Source: Dehalococcoidia bacterium
Lineage (GTDB): Bacteria > Chloroflexota > Dehalococcoidia > SAR202 > UBA11138
Length of the DNA: 7,076 nucleotides
Assembly: GCA_012270625.1 (NCBI GenBank)
Contig: JAAXHZ010000169.1
Span: 1-7,076 of the forward strand
Direction of reading: 5' to 3'
The notes beneath the pieces are model-generated. The model saw only the letters and a list, made by a program, of their open reading frames with translations, made no database searches and was not told the DNA's origin. Position numbers and translations under genes: made by a program. Below, in pieces: positions 1 to 5,676 of the stretch. The number at the start of each line of letters is the position of its first letter. The stretch's first letter is position 1.

Positions 1-1185
1 CAGATACATCCGCTCCAGCCCGTATCGACGGTCCAGGGAGCAGTCAAGGTGGTGTGGGAGCTGCAAGAGTATCTAAACGAGATCACCGGCATGGCAGGAT
101 GCTCTCTAGCGCCAATGGCGGGCGCAGACGGAGAGCTGGCCGGCCTGCTTATGGCGCGGGCTTACCATCTCGACCGGGGCGATGAGCGGCGAAAAAGCGT
201 GCTGATTCCCGACTCCGCCCACGGCACGAATCCCGCATCCGCGGCGATGGCGGGTTTCAACGTCGTAACCCTGCCGTCGGACTCACGCGGCAACACCGAC
301 CTCGACGCTCTCAGAGACTCCGTCAACGACGAGCTTGCCGCGCTGATGATTACTCTGCCCAGCACACTCGGCCTCTTCGACTCCAACATCCTGGAAGTTA
401 CCAGGATAGTCCGCGACGCCGGAGGCATCGTGTACGGCGACGGCGCCAACTTGAACGCCATCGTCGGAAGGGTCAAGTTCGGAGATCTGGGCTTCGATGT
501 GATCCACTCGAACCTGCACAAGACCTTCACCCAGCCGCACGGTGGCGGCGGCCCTGGCGCTGGTCCCGTTATCGCTGGGCCGAGGCTGATCGACTACCTG
601 CCCACCCCCGTCGCGGGCCGCCAGGTGGACGACGGACAAGAGAGCTTCTCGTTGGACGCGCCTAAGAACTCAATAGGCCGAATGGGAGCGTTCCACGGCA
701 ACTTCGGCGCTCTCGTCAGGGCATGGGCCTACATATCCACCCTCGGCAAAGAGGGCATCCCGCAGATCAGCGAGGATGCCGTCATCAACGCCAACTACAT
801 CCTGAGCGAGCTCAAGGGATACTACGACCTGCCCTACGACCGCACCTGTATGCACGAGGTGGTCTTCTCGGCCGCCAACCTCCGACGCGAACACGACGTC
901 AGGGCGATGGACGTAGCCAAGCGACTCATAGACTACGGGATACACCCGCCCACGATGTACTTCCCGCTCGTTGTTGACGAGGCGCTGATGATCGAGCCGA
1001 CCGAGACGGAGTCCAAAGAGACCCTCGATTACTTCATCGAAGTGATGAAGCAGATTACAGTTGAAGCCGCCGAAGACCCTGATCTGCTCCACGAAGCGCC
1101 ACACAACACTCCAAACACACGACTGGACGAGGCGCGCGCGGCCCGCAGACCGGACCTCAGATGGCGAAGACCGGATCACGAGTGA
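1..1185 (+). CDS. gcvPB: Glycine dehydrogenase (decarboxylating) subunit 2, 5'-truncated by window edge
   Basis: This is the C-terminal subunit of the two-subunit (split) P-protein of the glycine cleavage system. That PLP enzyme decarboxylates glycine and passes the aminomethyl group to lipoyl-GcvH in the cytoplasm. The frame is open from base 1 (reads IHPLQPVSTVQGA), which matches internal family sequence, so the true start lies upstream and the GTG/ATG codons near 49 are not starts. 394 residues are visible, against roughly 480-500 for the full family. Landmarks are the EITGM and AGADGEL segments, the DSAHGTNPASA motif, and the PLP-lysine motif SNLHKTFTQPHGGGGPGAG with the lysine codon at 520-522. 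The C-terminus (DEARAARRPDLRW) is family-typical, so the 3' end is intact. Subunit 1 (gcvPA) and gcvH/gcvT would be expected upstream. The stop is TGA. Confidence 0.97.
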   Translation, partial: QIHPLQPVSTVQGAVKVVWELQEYLNEITGMAGCSLAPMAGADGELAGLLMARAYHLDRGDERRKSVLIPDSAHGTNPASAAMAGFNVVTLPSDSRGNTDLDALRDSVNDELAALMITLPSTLGLFDSNILEVTRIVRDAGGIVYGDGANLNAIVGRVKFGDLGFDVIHSNLHKTFTQPHGGGGPGAGPVIAGPRLIDYLPTPVAGRQVDDGQESFSLDAPKNSIGRMGAFHGNFGALVRAWAYISTLGKEGIPQISEDAVINANYILSELKGYYDLPYDRTCMHEVVFSAANLRREHDVRAMDVAKRLIDYGIHPPTMYFPLVVDEALMIEPTETESKETLDYFIEVMKQITVEAAEDPDLLHEAPHNTPNTRLDEARAARRPDLRWRRPDHE

Positions 1186-1209
1186 GTGCCGACTTCCACC
1201 TTTCACAAT

Positions 1210-1255
1210 GTAGGAGCAAGGTTCAAGCCTACCCCTGCAGATGATCGGCATCTGC
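1210..1255 (+). promoter_or_regulatory. Two tandem hairpins ahead of the selenoprotein peroxiredoxin gene
   Basis: The 109-nt spacer between gcvPB and the peroxiredoxin gene holds two inverted repeats. The first is GTAGG (1210-1214) with CCTAC (1228-1232). The second is a perfect 7-bp GCAGATG (1237-1243) / CATCTGC (1249-1255) around a 5-nt loop. No T-run follows either one, so an intrinsic terminator is not supported. The second dyad, with the GCCTACCC just before it, closely resembles an element upstream of rex (5553-5581), which suggests a protein-binding site or a shared cis-element. No clear -35/-10 pair was found in this spacer. Confidence 0.45.
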
Positions 1256-1294
1256 CACAATCGAAAGACACTGAGATAGGAGCTTGTAAGAAAA

Positions 1295-1756
1295 ATGTCA
1301 GAAGTAGGCCAGATGGCCCCCGACTTTACCCTGCCCGCCCACAACGGCCAGCCGATTACACTGAGCGACTTCAGAGGAAAGAAGAACGTCATCCTGTCGT
1401 TCCATATCTTCTCCTTCACAGGCGGTTGAACGCACCAGGTCTCCTCGATGCGCATTCACAACGCATCGTTCGAGGAGGCTGGAGCCCAGGTTCTGGGCAT
1501 AAGCTGTGACTCCCGCCCTACCCAGGTGGCGTTCGCCTCGTCTTTGGGGTCGATCCCATACCCGCTGCTTGCAGACTACTGGCCCCACGGTGCGGTATGC
1601 CAGAGCTTGGGCATACTGAACGAGCAGCTAGGCGCGCCGTTTAGATCGATCATAATCATCGACAAAGAGGGCATCATCCGCTTCAAGCAGACCTACGCCG
1701 GCGCCGGCGACGTCGATCCACGCAACATCCTCGCAGAGGTCGAGAAGCTCCAATAA
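1295..1756 (+). CDS. Selenocysteine-containing peroxiredoxin (AhpC/TSA family), in-frame TGA read as Sec45
   Basis: A thioredoxin-fold peroxidase that reduces hydroperoxides with a peroxidatic Cys or Sec; 153 residues, a normal length for this family. The frame runs from ATG 1295 to TAA 1754-1756 with one internal stop, TGA at 1427-1429 (codon 45). Before it the protein reads [25 protein letters not shown], then HIFSFTGG; after it [30 protein letters not shown]. The TGA falls exactly on the peroxidatic residue of the T-x-x-C motif (T42-G43-G44-U45). A SECIS-like hairpin follows directly. The Pro usually seven residues before the catalytic position is Ile38. Arg117 fits the second active-site arginine. 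Cys71 and Cys102 are possible resolving residues. An AGGAG lies at 1278-1282, 12 nt before the start. The ATG at 1448 would give a 102-residue fragment without the active site and lies inside the hairpin. Sec-type peroxiredoxins are known (PrxU of Eubacterium acidaminophilum). The alternative is a pseudogene or a sequencing error at one base. Confidence 0.9.
1435..1482 (+). promoter_or_regulatory. Putative bacterial SECIS element within the peroxiredoxin gene
   Basis: A hairpin begins shortly after the in-frame TGA. The base is CCAG (1435-1438) with CTGG (1479-1482). Above a small internal loop is a 7-bp stem, CTCCTCG (1441-1447) with CGAGGAG (1471-1477). An upper 5-bp stem, ATGCG (1448-1452) with CGCAT (1462-1466), is offset by a 4-nt bulge (1467-1470) on the 3' side. 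The apical loop is 9 nt (1453-1461) and starts 24 nt after the last base of the TGA, within the spacing known for SelB-dependent bacterial SECIS elements. Caveat: the usual G at the start of the apical loop appears only if the top G1452-C1462 pair is open. The fold was worked out by hand. Confidence 0.8.
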
Positions 1757-1794
1757 CCGAGCAGCCAAACGAGAAGGCCGCGCCAGGCGGCGCG

Positions 1795-2601
1795 ATTCAT
1801 CGACGTGGACCCTTCAGGGAAGGCGAGTACGTTCAGCTCCTTGACCGCCGGGGGCGGAGCTACCTCGTCTCTCTCGCTCACGGCGACCTGTTCGAGTCGC
1901 ACATCGGCAACTATCCAACCGGCGACCTAATAGGTCAACCGGAAGGCTGCTGGATAGTGACCAACAGGGGCCACCGTCTGATGGCTATCAGACCGACCCT
2001 CTCCGATCTGACGCTCCGTATGCCTCGCTTGGCGACGGTCATGTACCCAAAAGACCTCGGCGCGATGCTCGTGTACGCGGACATCTTCACCGGCGCTCGT
2101 GTACTCGAGGCAGGCGCCGGGTCGGGAGCGGTCACCATGATGCTCCTGAGAGCCGTCGGAGAGACGGGGCGCGTGTACACCTACGACGTGCGTCAGGACA
2201 TGATCGACCAGGCCCAGACCAACATAGCCAGGTACTTCGATCGCTGGGATAACTTGGAGTTGAAGCTCGGTGACGTATATCAGGGCTTCGAGGAAGACGA
2301 GCTGGACAGGGTCGTCCTCGACCTCCCGGAACCCTGGCACGTCGTCCCACACGCATCAGAGCGGCTGGCCCGAGGAGGTCTGTTCTTCGGGTTCATTCCC
2401 ACGGTTCCGCAGGTCGACGAGCTGGTTCGAGCGCTCCGTGCCCAGCGCACTTTCGGCATGATCGAGACGATGGAGATCATGATGCGCCAGTGGAACGTCA
2501 GCGGGCGAAGCGTCCGACCATCCCATCGCATGGTTGGACACACCGGCTTCATCGTCACCGCCCGCCGGATCAGCGAACGGTCATCTGACAGCGAACATTG
2601 A
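1795..2601 (+). CDS. trmI: tRNA (adenine-N1)-methyltransferase, TrmI family (m1A58)
   Basis: A SAM-dependent methyltransferase expected to make 1-methyladenosine at position 58 of the tRNA T-loop, normally as a tetramer. With the proposed start it has 268 residues, typical for the family. It has the small N-terminal domain (GPFREGEYVQLLD, YLVSL, DLIGQPEG), the YPKD segment before the catalytic domain, SAM motif I VLEAGAGSGAV (E105 to G111), and the motif LDLPEPW (D176) characteristic of TrmI. Family-like sequence begins about codon 1807, but no ATG, GTG or TTG lies in frame between the upstream stop (TAG 1642-1644) and GTG 1957, which would remove the N-terminal domain. ATT 1795 gives an N-terminus like Rv2118c (a few residues before GPF) and has AGGCGG four nt upstream. 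ATA 1753, overlapping the peroxiredoxin stop, is the other candidate. It is probably co-transcribed with the peroxiredoxin. Function is confident; the start is not. Confidence 0.9.
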   Translation: MHRRGPFREGEYVQLLDRRGRSYLVSLAHGDLFESHIGNYPTGDLIGQPEGCWIVTNRGHRLMAIRPTLSDLTLRMPRLATVMYPKDLGAMLVYADIFTGARVLEAGAGSGAVTMMLLRAVGETGRVYTYDVRQDMIDQAQTNIARYFDRWDNLELKLGDVYQGFEEDELDRVVLDLPEPWHVVPHASERLARGGLFFGFIPTVPQVDELVRALRAQRTFGMIETMEIMMRQWNVSGRSVRPSHRMVGHTGFIVTARRISERSSDSEH

Positions 2602-3792
2602 CCTCTCGCTGACGGGAGGCAAGTGAAACTCGGTCGGAAGTGGCGCAACAAGCCCCGCGACCGACTCGGCGGATGGAATGAGGTCGTCTGCCCGGCTGAT
2701 TCCACTGTTCTTATCCTGGACCAGCACCCTGAATTTGCCCAGTCCGCCGGGGTCGATTAGCCGGCGCATACTTCGCGTGTTGAAGCGCCGCCCTGCGGAA
2801 CCGATGCCGGCCGCCGCGAGAGACTCCTCCATCCGGTCGTAGCCAAGCGAACGGAGAAACTCCCTCTGCGTCGTCAGGAAGACCGGCCTGAGACCGACTG
2901 CGCGTCCCGCGTCGATCAGCGCAGTGAAGTCAACGTGGGCCGTCATGTCCTGCCGTCCGATTCGCTGGTATGGACTCCCGCTGTCCGTGTGGCGATAGTA
3001 AGTCTGAAGCGTTCCCCGGATTCTGTCGTCCGAGTATAGCTCCTCCACCTCATAGCCATAGTCCACAGTGAGAACGTACCCACGCTCCAAGCTCTCGGCA
3101 GCGGCGGCGACCCAAGGGCGAGCTCCCGAGTTCACTTCACCTCTGGCCCCCTCACGCAGCTCCCTGCCTATGGCTGCCACGCGCTCACTTATCAGCGCAA
3201 CAGATGGCTCGTCCAGCAGCTCGACGAACCGGTCTTCAGAGTCCAGCGCGACATACACTTCACGCGGCCCGTCCTCAGTGATAGCGAACCTGTGGACAGG
3301 CATGGCGTCGAGCAGCTCATTGGAAACCACGCATCCCACGACGCCACCGAACGGAAGTCCTGTGGACCTGACCCACTCGATTTCGCCCCACTCGATTTCA
3401 CCACTGTTACACGGCGAAACACGATCGACGGCGGCGTACCGAATCGCCTCTGAAAACTCCGGGAGCTGCCGGCTCGCAAAGTCAACGATGTCGGAAGCCA
3501 GAACTCCATCCCCTGCCCCAGCCTCTATCACCCAGAACGGATCAGGACGCCCGAGCGTTTGCCACATCGTCCAAAGCTGCACGCACACCAGAGCGCCGAA
3601 CACGGGATGGGCCACTGGACTAGTGAAGTAGTCCCCCCCAGCGCCTATCGGTTCGCGATTGGCGTAGTAGCCATCAGGATGGTAGAGCGCAACCTCCATG
3701 AACTCCGCGAAAGTGATCGCGCCGGAAGCGGCGATGCGTCTTCTGATCTCGCGTTCTGCCCCAGTCGGCTCACTGTGCTCTCTAACCAACAC
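2581..3792 (-). CDS. Class I SAM-dependent methyltransferase, MidA/NDUFAF7-like (DUF185)
   Basis: 403 residues. The family includes mitochondrial NDUFAF7/MidA, which methylates an arginine of a complex I subunit during assembly; bacterial members are mostly uncharacterised, so the substrate here is unknown. Family landmarks in order: ITFAEFMEVALYHPDGYY (about 26-43), GGDYFTSP (52-59), SAM motif I IEAGAGDGVLASDI (from residue 89), VVSNELLDAMPVHRF, LTVDYGYE, GTLQTYYRH, and DMTAHVDFTAL. The start is GTG 3792, because an in-frame TGA (3799-3801) lies just upstream. TTG 3789 is the only close alternative. No good Shine-Dalgarno is visible. The last 21 nt overlap the 3' end of trmI on the other strand. 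The intrinsic terminator at 3871-3907 separates it from the citrate synthase unit, so it needs its own promoter within about 75 nt, where I find no convincing one. Confidence 0.9.
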   Translation of the reverse strand: MLVREHSEPTGAEREIRRRIAASGAITFAEFMEVALYHPDGYYANREPIGAGGDYFTSPVAHPVFGALVCVQLWTMWQTLGRPDPFWVIEAGAGDGVLASDIVDFASRQLPEFSEAIRYAAVDRVSPCNSGEIEWGEIEWVRSTGLPFGGVVGCVVSNELLDAMPVHRFAITEDGPREVYVALDSEDRFVELLDEPSVALISERVAAIGRELREGARGEVNSGARPWVAAAAESLERGYVLTVDYGYEVEELYSDDRIRGTLQTYYRHTDSGSPYQRIGRQDMTAHVDFTALIDAGRAVGLRPVFLTTQREFLRSLGYDRMEESLAAAGIGSAGRRFNTRSMRRLIDPGGLGKFRVLVQDKNSGISRADDLIPSAESVAGLVAPLPTEFHLPPVSERSMFAVR

Positions 3793-3870
3793 CGGGGGTC
3801 ACAGGGGTAGATAAACATGTACAGACAAGCATGAATACCAACTAACAGGCCCCCTCTCCACTCACCCCTC

Positions 3871-3907
3871 AAAAACAGAAGGGACATTGATGTTCACAAT
3901 GTCCCTT
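3871..3907 (-). terminator. Intrinsic terminator of the citrate synthase unit
   Basis: A perfect 11-bp inverted repeat, AAGGGACATTG (3879-3889) with CAATGTCCCTT (3897-3907), encloses a 7-nt loop. Read on the minus strand it is followed after three bases by TTTTT (3871-3875). There is no T-run on the plus-strand side. It sits 37 nt beyond the small zinc-protein gene's stop codon and closes the transcription unit that starts at the promoter 5455-5483. Confidence 0.85.
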
Positions 3908-3944
3908 GAGTCACTGCTTCTGAGGCTGCCGCAGCCCCGCGGCT

Positions 3945-4142
3945 TCAAGTTGACGAGCTCTGTTGCTGTCTCGCTGCGCGTCTCCTTCTGCCGTCGCGGT
4001 CCCATCCTGAACCTTGAATGGAGTTCTTGAACTCCCGGATTGCTCCACAAACTTTACACTTGCCGTTGCTGGTTGGGCCGTTGGGTTGTTCTATTACCCA
4101 GTAGTGCTGGCAGTCGGAATCAGCTACAGACTCGTCGATCAA
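3945..4142 (-). CDS. Small putative zinc-binding protein (65 aa), function unknown
   Basis: The 65-residue product carries C11-x-H13 and C29-x-x-C32 (CQHYW, then CKVCG), a spacing that could bind one zinc ion in a ribbon-like fold. Around these lie EQPNGPTSNGKC and GAIREFKNSI. The C-terminus is rich in Arg and Gln (GRRRRAARQQQ), probably disordered or basic enough to touch nucleic acid. The start is TTG 4142: an in-frame TAA immediately precedes it, and a purine-rich Shine-Dalgarno (AAGGGAAGAAGG, reverse complement of 4150-4161) lies about 7 nt upstream. It begins 35 nt after the citrate synthase stop on the same strand, is followed by an intrinsic terminator, and shares the citrate synthase promoter. 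I recall similar short Cys-rich proteins in Chloroflexota, but cannot name a family or function. No transmembrane segment is visible. Confidence 0.72.
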   Translation of the reverse strand: MIDESVADSDCQHYWVIEQPNGPTSNGKCKVCGAIREFKNSIQGSGWDRDGRRRRAARQQQSSST

Positions 4143-4177
4143 TTACAGACCTTCTTCCCTTGATTATGTTTGAGTAA

Positions 4178-5317
4178 CTAGTCTCGCTCCTCTATCGGCA
4201 CGTACGGCACGTCCATCGGGCCGGTGTAAAGAAGCCTGGGCCTGAGCAGTATGTTGTTGTTGAACTGCTCGATGACCTGTGCCGTCCATCCCGGCACTCG
4301 CCCCATGGCAAATATAGAGATGAACAGATCATCTGGAATATCGAGAAGGTAGTAGATCGCCCCTGAGAAGAAATCGACGTTCTGGTAGATACCGCGCCTG
4401 CGGTACGGCTCCATAACTTCGATCACCGACTGGAGGATCTGGAACCACTTGGGCTCGCCCTTGCGTTCACCAAGCTCGCGAGCATCGTCCTGAAGGTGGA
4501 GCGACCTCGGATCGACCGCCTTATAGACCCGATGCCCAAACCCCATTACGCGCCCGCCACCGCGGATCCGCTCTCGGACGTAGTTCTCGGCATTCTCTTC
4601 GCTGCCGATCTCCTGGGTCATCTTCATGACCTCTTCAGCCGCGCCGCCGTGCGATGGTCCCTTGAGTACCGAGATACCCGTGGTCACCGCGCAGTGCAGG
4701 TCCGCTTGTGTAGAAGCGGCGACACGCGCTCCGAAGGCCGAGGCGTTGATTCCATGCTCAGCGTGCAGCACGAAGTCCTTGTCTATCAGGCCCGCGTCCT
4801 CGTCGCTCGGCTTCTCACCGAACAGCATGTAGAGGAAGTTGGCGGCGTGCCCAAGACTCGGGTCAGGATCCAAAGCCTCATTGCCGTCCCTGATTCGGGC
4901 GTGCGCCGCGACTATGGTTGGCGCCTGGGCTGTCAGACGAACTCCCTTGCGTAGGGTCGCCTCTGGAGAGTTGTCCTCAGTATCGGAGTCGTATGCCGAT
5001 AGCGCCGAGACTGCTGTCCTCAGTACGTCCATGGGATGAGAGTTGCGTGTGAGGCGGATGATGTCCAGTATCTCACCTGGAAGCTCGCGAGACGCCTTGA
5101 GCTCCGAATCGAAATCATCCAGCTCGGACTGGGTAGGCAGATGCCCATTCATTACCAGGAACGCGGTCTCTTCGAAGGTGGACTTCTCAGCAAGATCGTG
5201 GATGTTGTATCCACGGTAGAGCAGCTTGCCCACATCGCCGTCAATGAAGCTGGACGTGGTCCTGTCTATGTAAACTTCGCGAAGGCCACGATGAAGCTGG
5301 ACCTTCCTTTCCGTCAT
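4178..5317 (-). CDS. gltA: Citrate synthase (type II-like, short bacterial form)
   Basis: Condenses acetyl-CoA with oxaloacetate to citrate at the entry of the TCA cycle; cytoplasmic. 379 residues from ATG 5317. The catalytic triad is visible as GPSHGGA (H223), GFGHRVY (H262) and VDFFSG (D315). HAEHGINAS (185-193) is the oxaloacetate-binding histidine region, and the N-terminal YRGYNIHDLAE is typical. The length matches the shorter Gram-positive/archaeal-type citrate synthases (citZ-like), not the longer NADH-regulated E. coli enzyme. ATG 5317 is preferred over TTG 5332 because GGGAGGA (reverse complement of 5324-5330) sits 6 nt before it and would be inside the longer reading. It has its own promoter at 5455-5483 with a leader of about 130 nt, and shares the unit with the small zinc protein. 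It could act as a 2-methylcitrate synthase, but nothing nearby suggests propionate metabolism. Confidence 0.96.
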   Translation of the reverse strand: MTERKVQLHRGLREVYIDRTTSSFIDGDVGKLLYRGYNIHDLAEKSTFEETAFLVMNGHLPTQSELDDFDSELKASRELPGEILDIIRLTRNSHPMDVLRTAVSALSAYDSDTEDNSPEATLRKGVRLTAQAPTIVAAHARIRDGNEALDPDPSLGHAANFLYMLFGEKPSDEDAGLIDKDFVLHAEHGINASAFGARVAASTQADLHCAVTTGISVLKGPSHGGAAEEVMKMTQEIGSEENAENYVRERIRGGGRVMGFGHRVYKAVDPRSLHLQDDARELGERKGEPKWFQILQSVIEVMEPYRRRGIYQNVDFFSGAIYYLLDIPDDLFISIFAMGRVPGWTAQVIEQFNNNILLRPRLLYTGPMDVPYVPIEERD

Positions 5318-5323
5318 AACATG

Positions 5324-5330
5324 TCCTCCC
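5324..5330 (-). promoter_or_regulatory. Shine-Dalgarno that decides the citrate synthase start
   Basis: On the minus strand GGGAGGA is followed by CATGTT and then ATG (5317). The near-perfect match and 6-nt spacing favour ATG 5317 over the in-frame TTG at 5332. Confidence 0.88.
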
Positions 5331-5454
5331 AACTTGCGGCGAAGTCCTGCCCAAGGGGCTGAGTTATGCCAAGACAGCCTAGCGTGAAGGCGTACTCATG
5401 AGGGTTGACAGGCTTCAAATTCAATCGTCTGGTGCTGCCCCGAAAAGCACGAAA

Positions 5455-5483
5455 ATTCTAGCATCGGCCCAATATAGTGTCAA
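5455..5483 (-). promoter_or_regulatory. Sigma-70-type promoter for citrate synthase
   Basis: On the minus strand the sequence reads TTGACA (5478-5483), a 17-nt spacer, then TAGAAT (5455-5460). The -35 is consensus, the -10 differs at one position, and the spacing is optimal. Transcription should start near 5448, giving a leader of about 130 nt before ATG 5317. Confidence 0.85.
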
Positions 5484-5552
5484 GAAATCCTAAGCATCTA
5501 CAGACATGATATATGATCTTGAATTCATGATTTATAACACCCGAGAGACCCT

Positions 5553-5581
5553 GCCTACCCTATCCAGATGACGAGCATCTG
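5553..5581. promoter_or_regulatory. Dyad CAGATG-N5-CATCTG with preceding GCCTACCC, shared with the peroxiredoxin upstream region
   Basis: CAGATG (5565-5570) and CATCTG (5576-5581) form a perfect 6-bp dyad with a 5-nt centre. GCCTACCC (5553-5560) precedes it by 4 nt. The same arrangement occurs at 1227-1254, where GCCTACCC precedes CAGATG by 3 nt and the 17-nt dyads agree at 14 positions. It lies just upstream of the proposed rex promoter. This suggests a common operator; no known regulator was matched. Confidence 0.5.
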
Positions 5582-5595
5582 TGTATGTTACACAG
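5579..5595. promoter_or_regulatory. 17-bp perfect palindrome abutting the rex promoter, possible Rex autoregulatory operator
   Basis: CTGTGTA-TGT-TACACAG has perfect 7-bp arms and ends exactly where the proposed -35 (5596) begins. It resembles the Rex operator consensus (TTGTGA-N6-TCACAA) in having TGTG and CACA half-sites, but the gap between them is 7 nt instead of 8. Rex autoregulation is known in other bacteria; assigning this site to Rex is inference. Confidence 0.5.
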
Positions 5596-5624
5596 TTCAC
5601 AATTGGCTGCCAAAACTATATACT
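5596..5624 (+). promoter_or_regulatory. Sigma-70-type promoter for rex
   Basis: TTCACA (5596-5601), a 17-nt spacer and TATACT (5619-5624) make a good sigma-70 match on the plus strand. Transcription should start near 5631, leaving a leader of about 190 nt before the rex start. It is flanked by palindromes on both sides. Confidence 0.65.
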
Positions 5625-5629
5625 GTCTT

Positions 5630-5656
5630 CAATTCCCTTGTATGTACAGAGAATTG
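5630..5656. promoter_or_regulatory. Nested dyad at the predicted rex transcription start
   Basis: CAATTC (5630-5635) pairs with GAATTG (5651-5656). Inside, TGTA (5639-5642) pairs with TACA (5645-5648), with a 3/2-nt asymmetric gap between the two stems. It covers the predicted +1 of the rex promoter, where a bound repressor or a 5' RNA hairpin would act. It shares the core TGTATG with the palindrome at 5579-5595. Confidence 0.4.
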
Positions 5657-5676
5657 CATTAGCCTTGACCCGGGGC

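Noticed and set aside
1201..1290. A riboswitch ahead of the peroxiredoxin gene
   Set aside because: Two hairpins are present, but no known riboswitch core could be recognised and no terminator or anti-Shine-Dalgarno switch was seen.
670..1455. 261-codon minus-strand open frame opposite gcvPB
   Set aside because: It is antisense to a well-supported gene, has no recognisable domain, and is a common by-product of GC-rich coding sequence.
1186..1509. Plus-strand open frame starting at GTG right after the gcvPB stop
   Set aside because: Its translation matches nothing recognisable, and it overlaps the peroxiredoxin gene in another frame.
1448..1756. A 102-residue gene starting at ATG 1448 (C-terminal half of the peroxiredoxin)
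   Set aside because: It lacks the active site, its ATG lies inside the SECIS-like stem, and it is in the same frame as the N-terminal half starting at 1295. It is better explained as part of the Sec-containing gene.
3068..3631. 187-codon plus-strand open frame opposite the MidA-like gene
   Set aside because: Ser/Thr/Pro-rich low-complexity translation typical of an antisense shadow. The opposite strand carries conserved methyltransferase motifs.
3645..3887. 80-codon minus-strand open frame spanning the region upstream of the MidA-like gene
   Set aside because: It starts inside the terminator stem and runs into the MidA-like gene in a different frame, with no supporting motifs or Shine-Dalgarno.
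5405..5433. Plus-strand TTGACA at 5405-5410 as a promoter for rex
   Set aside because: The hexamer is perfect, but at 17-nt spacing there is only TCTGGT, a poor -10. The TTCACA/TATACT pair at 5596-5624 is much better.
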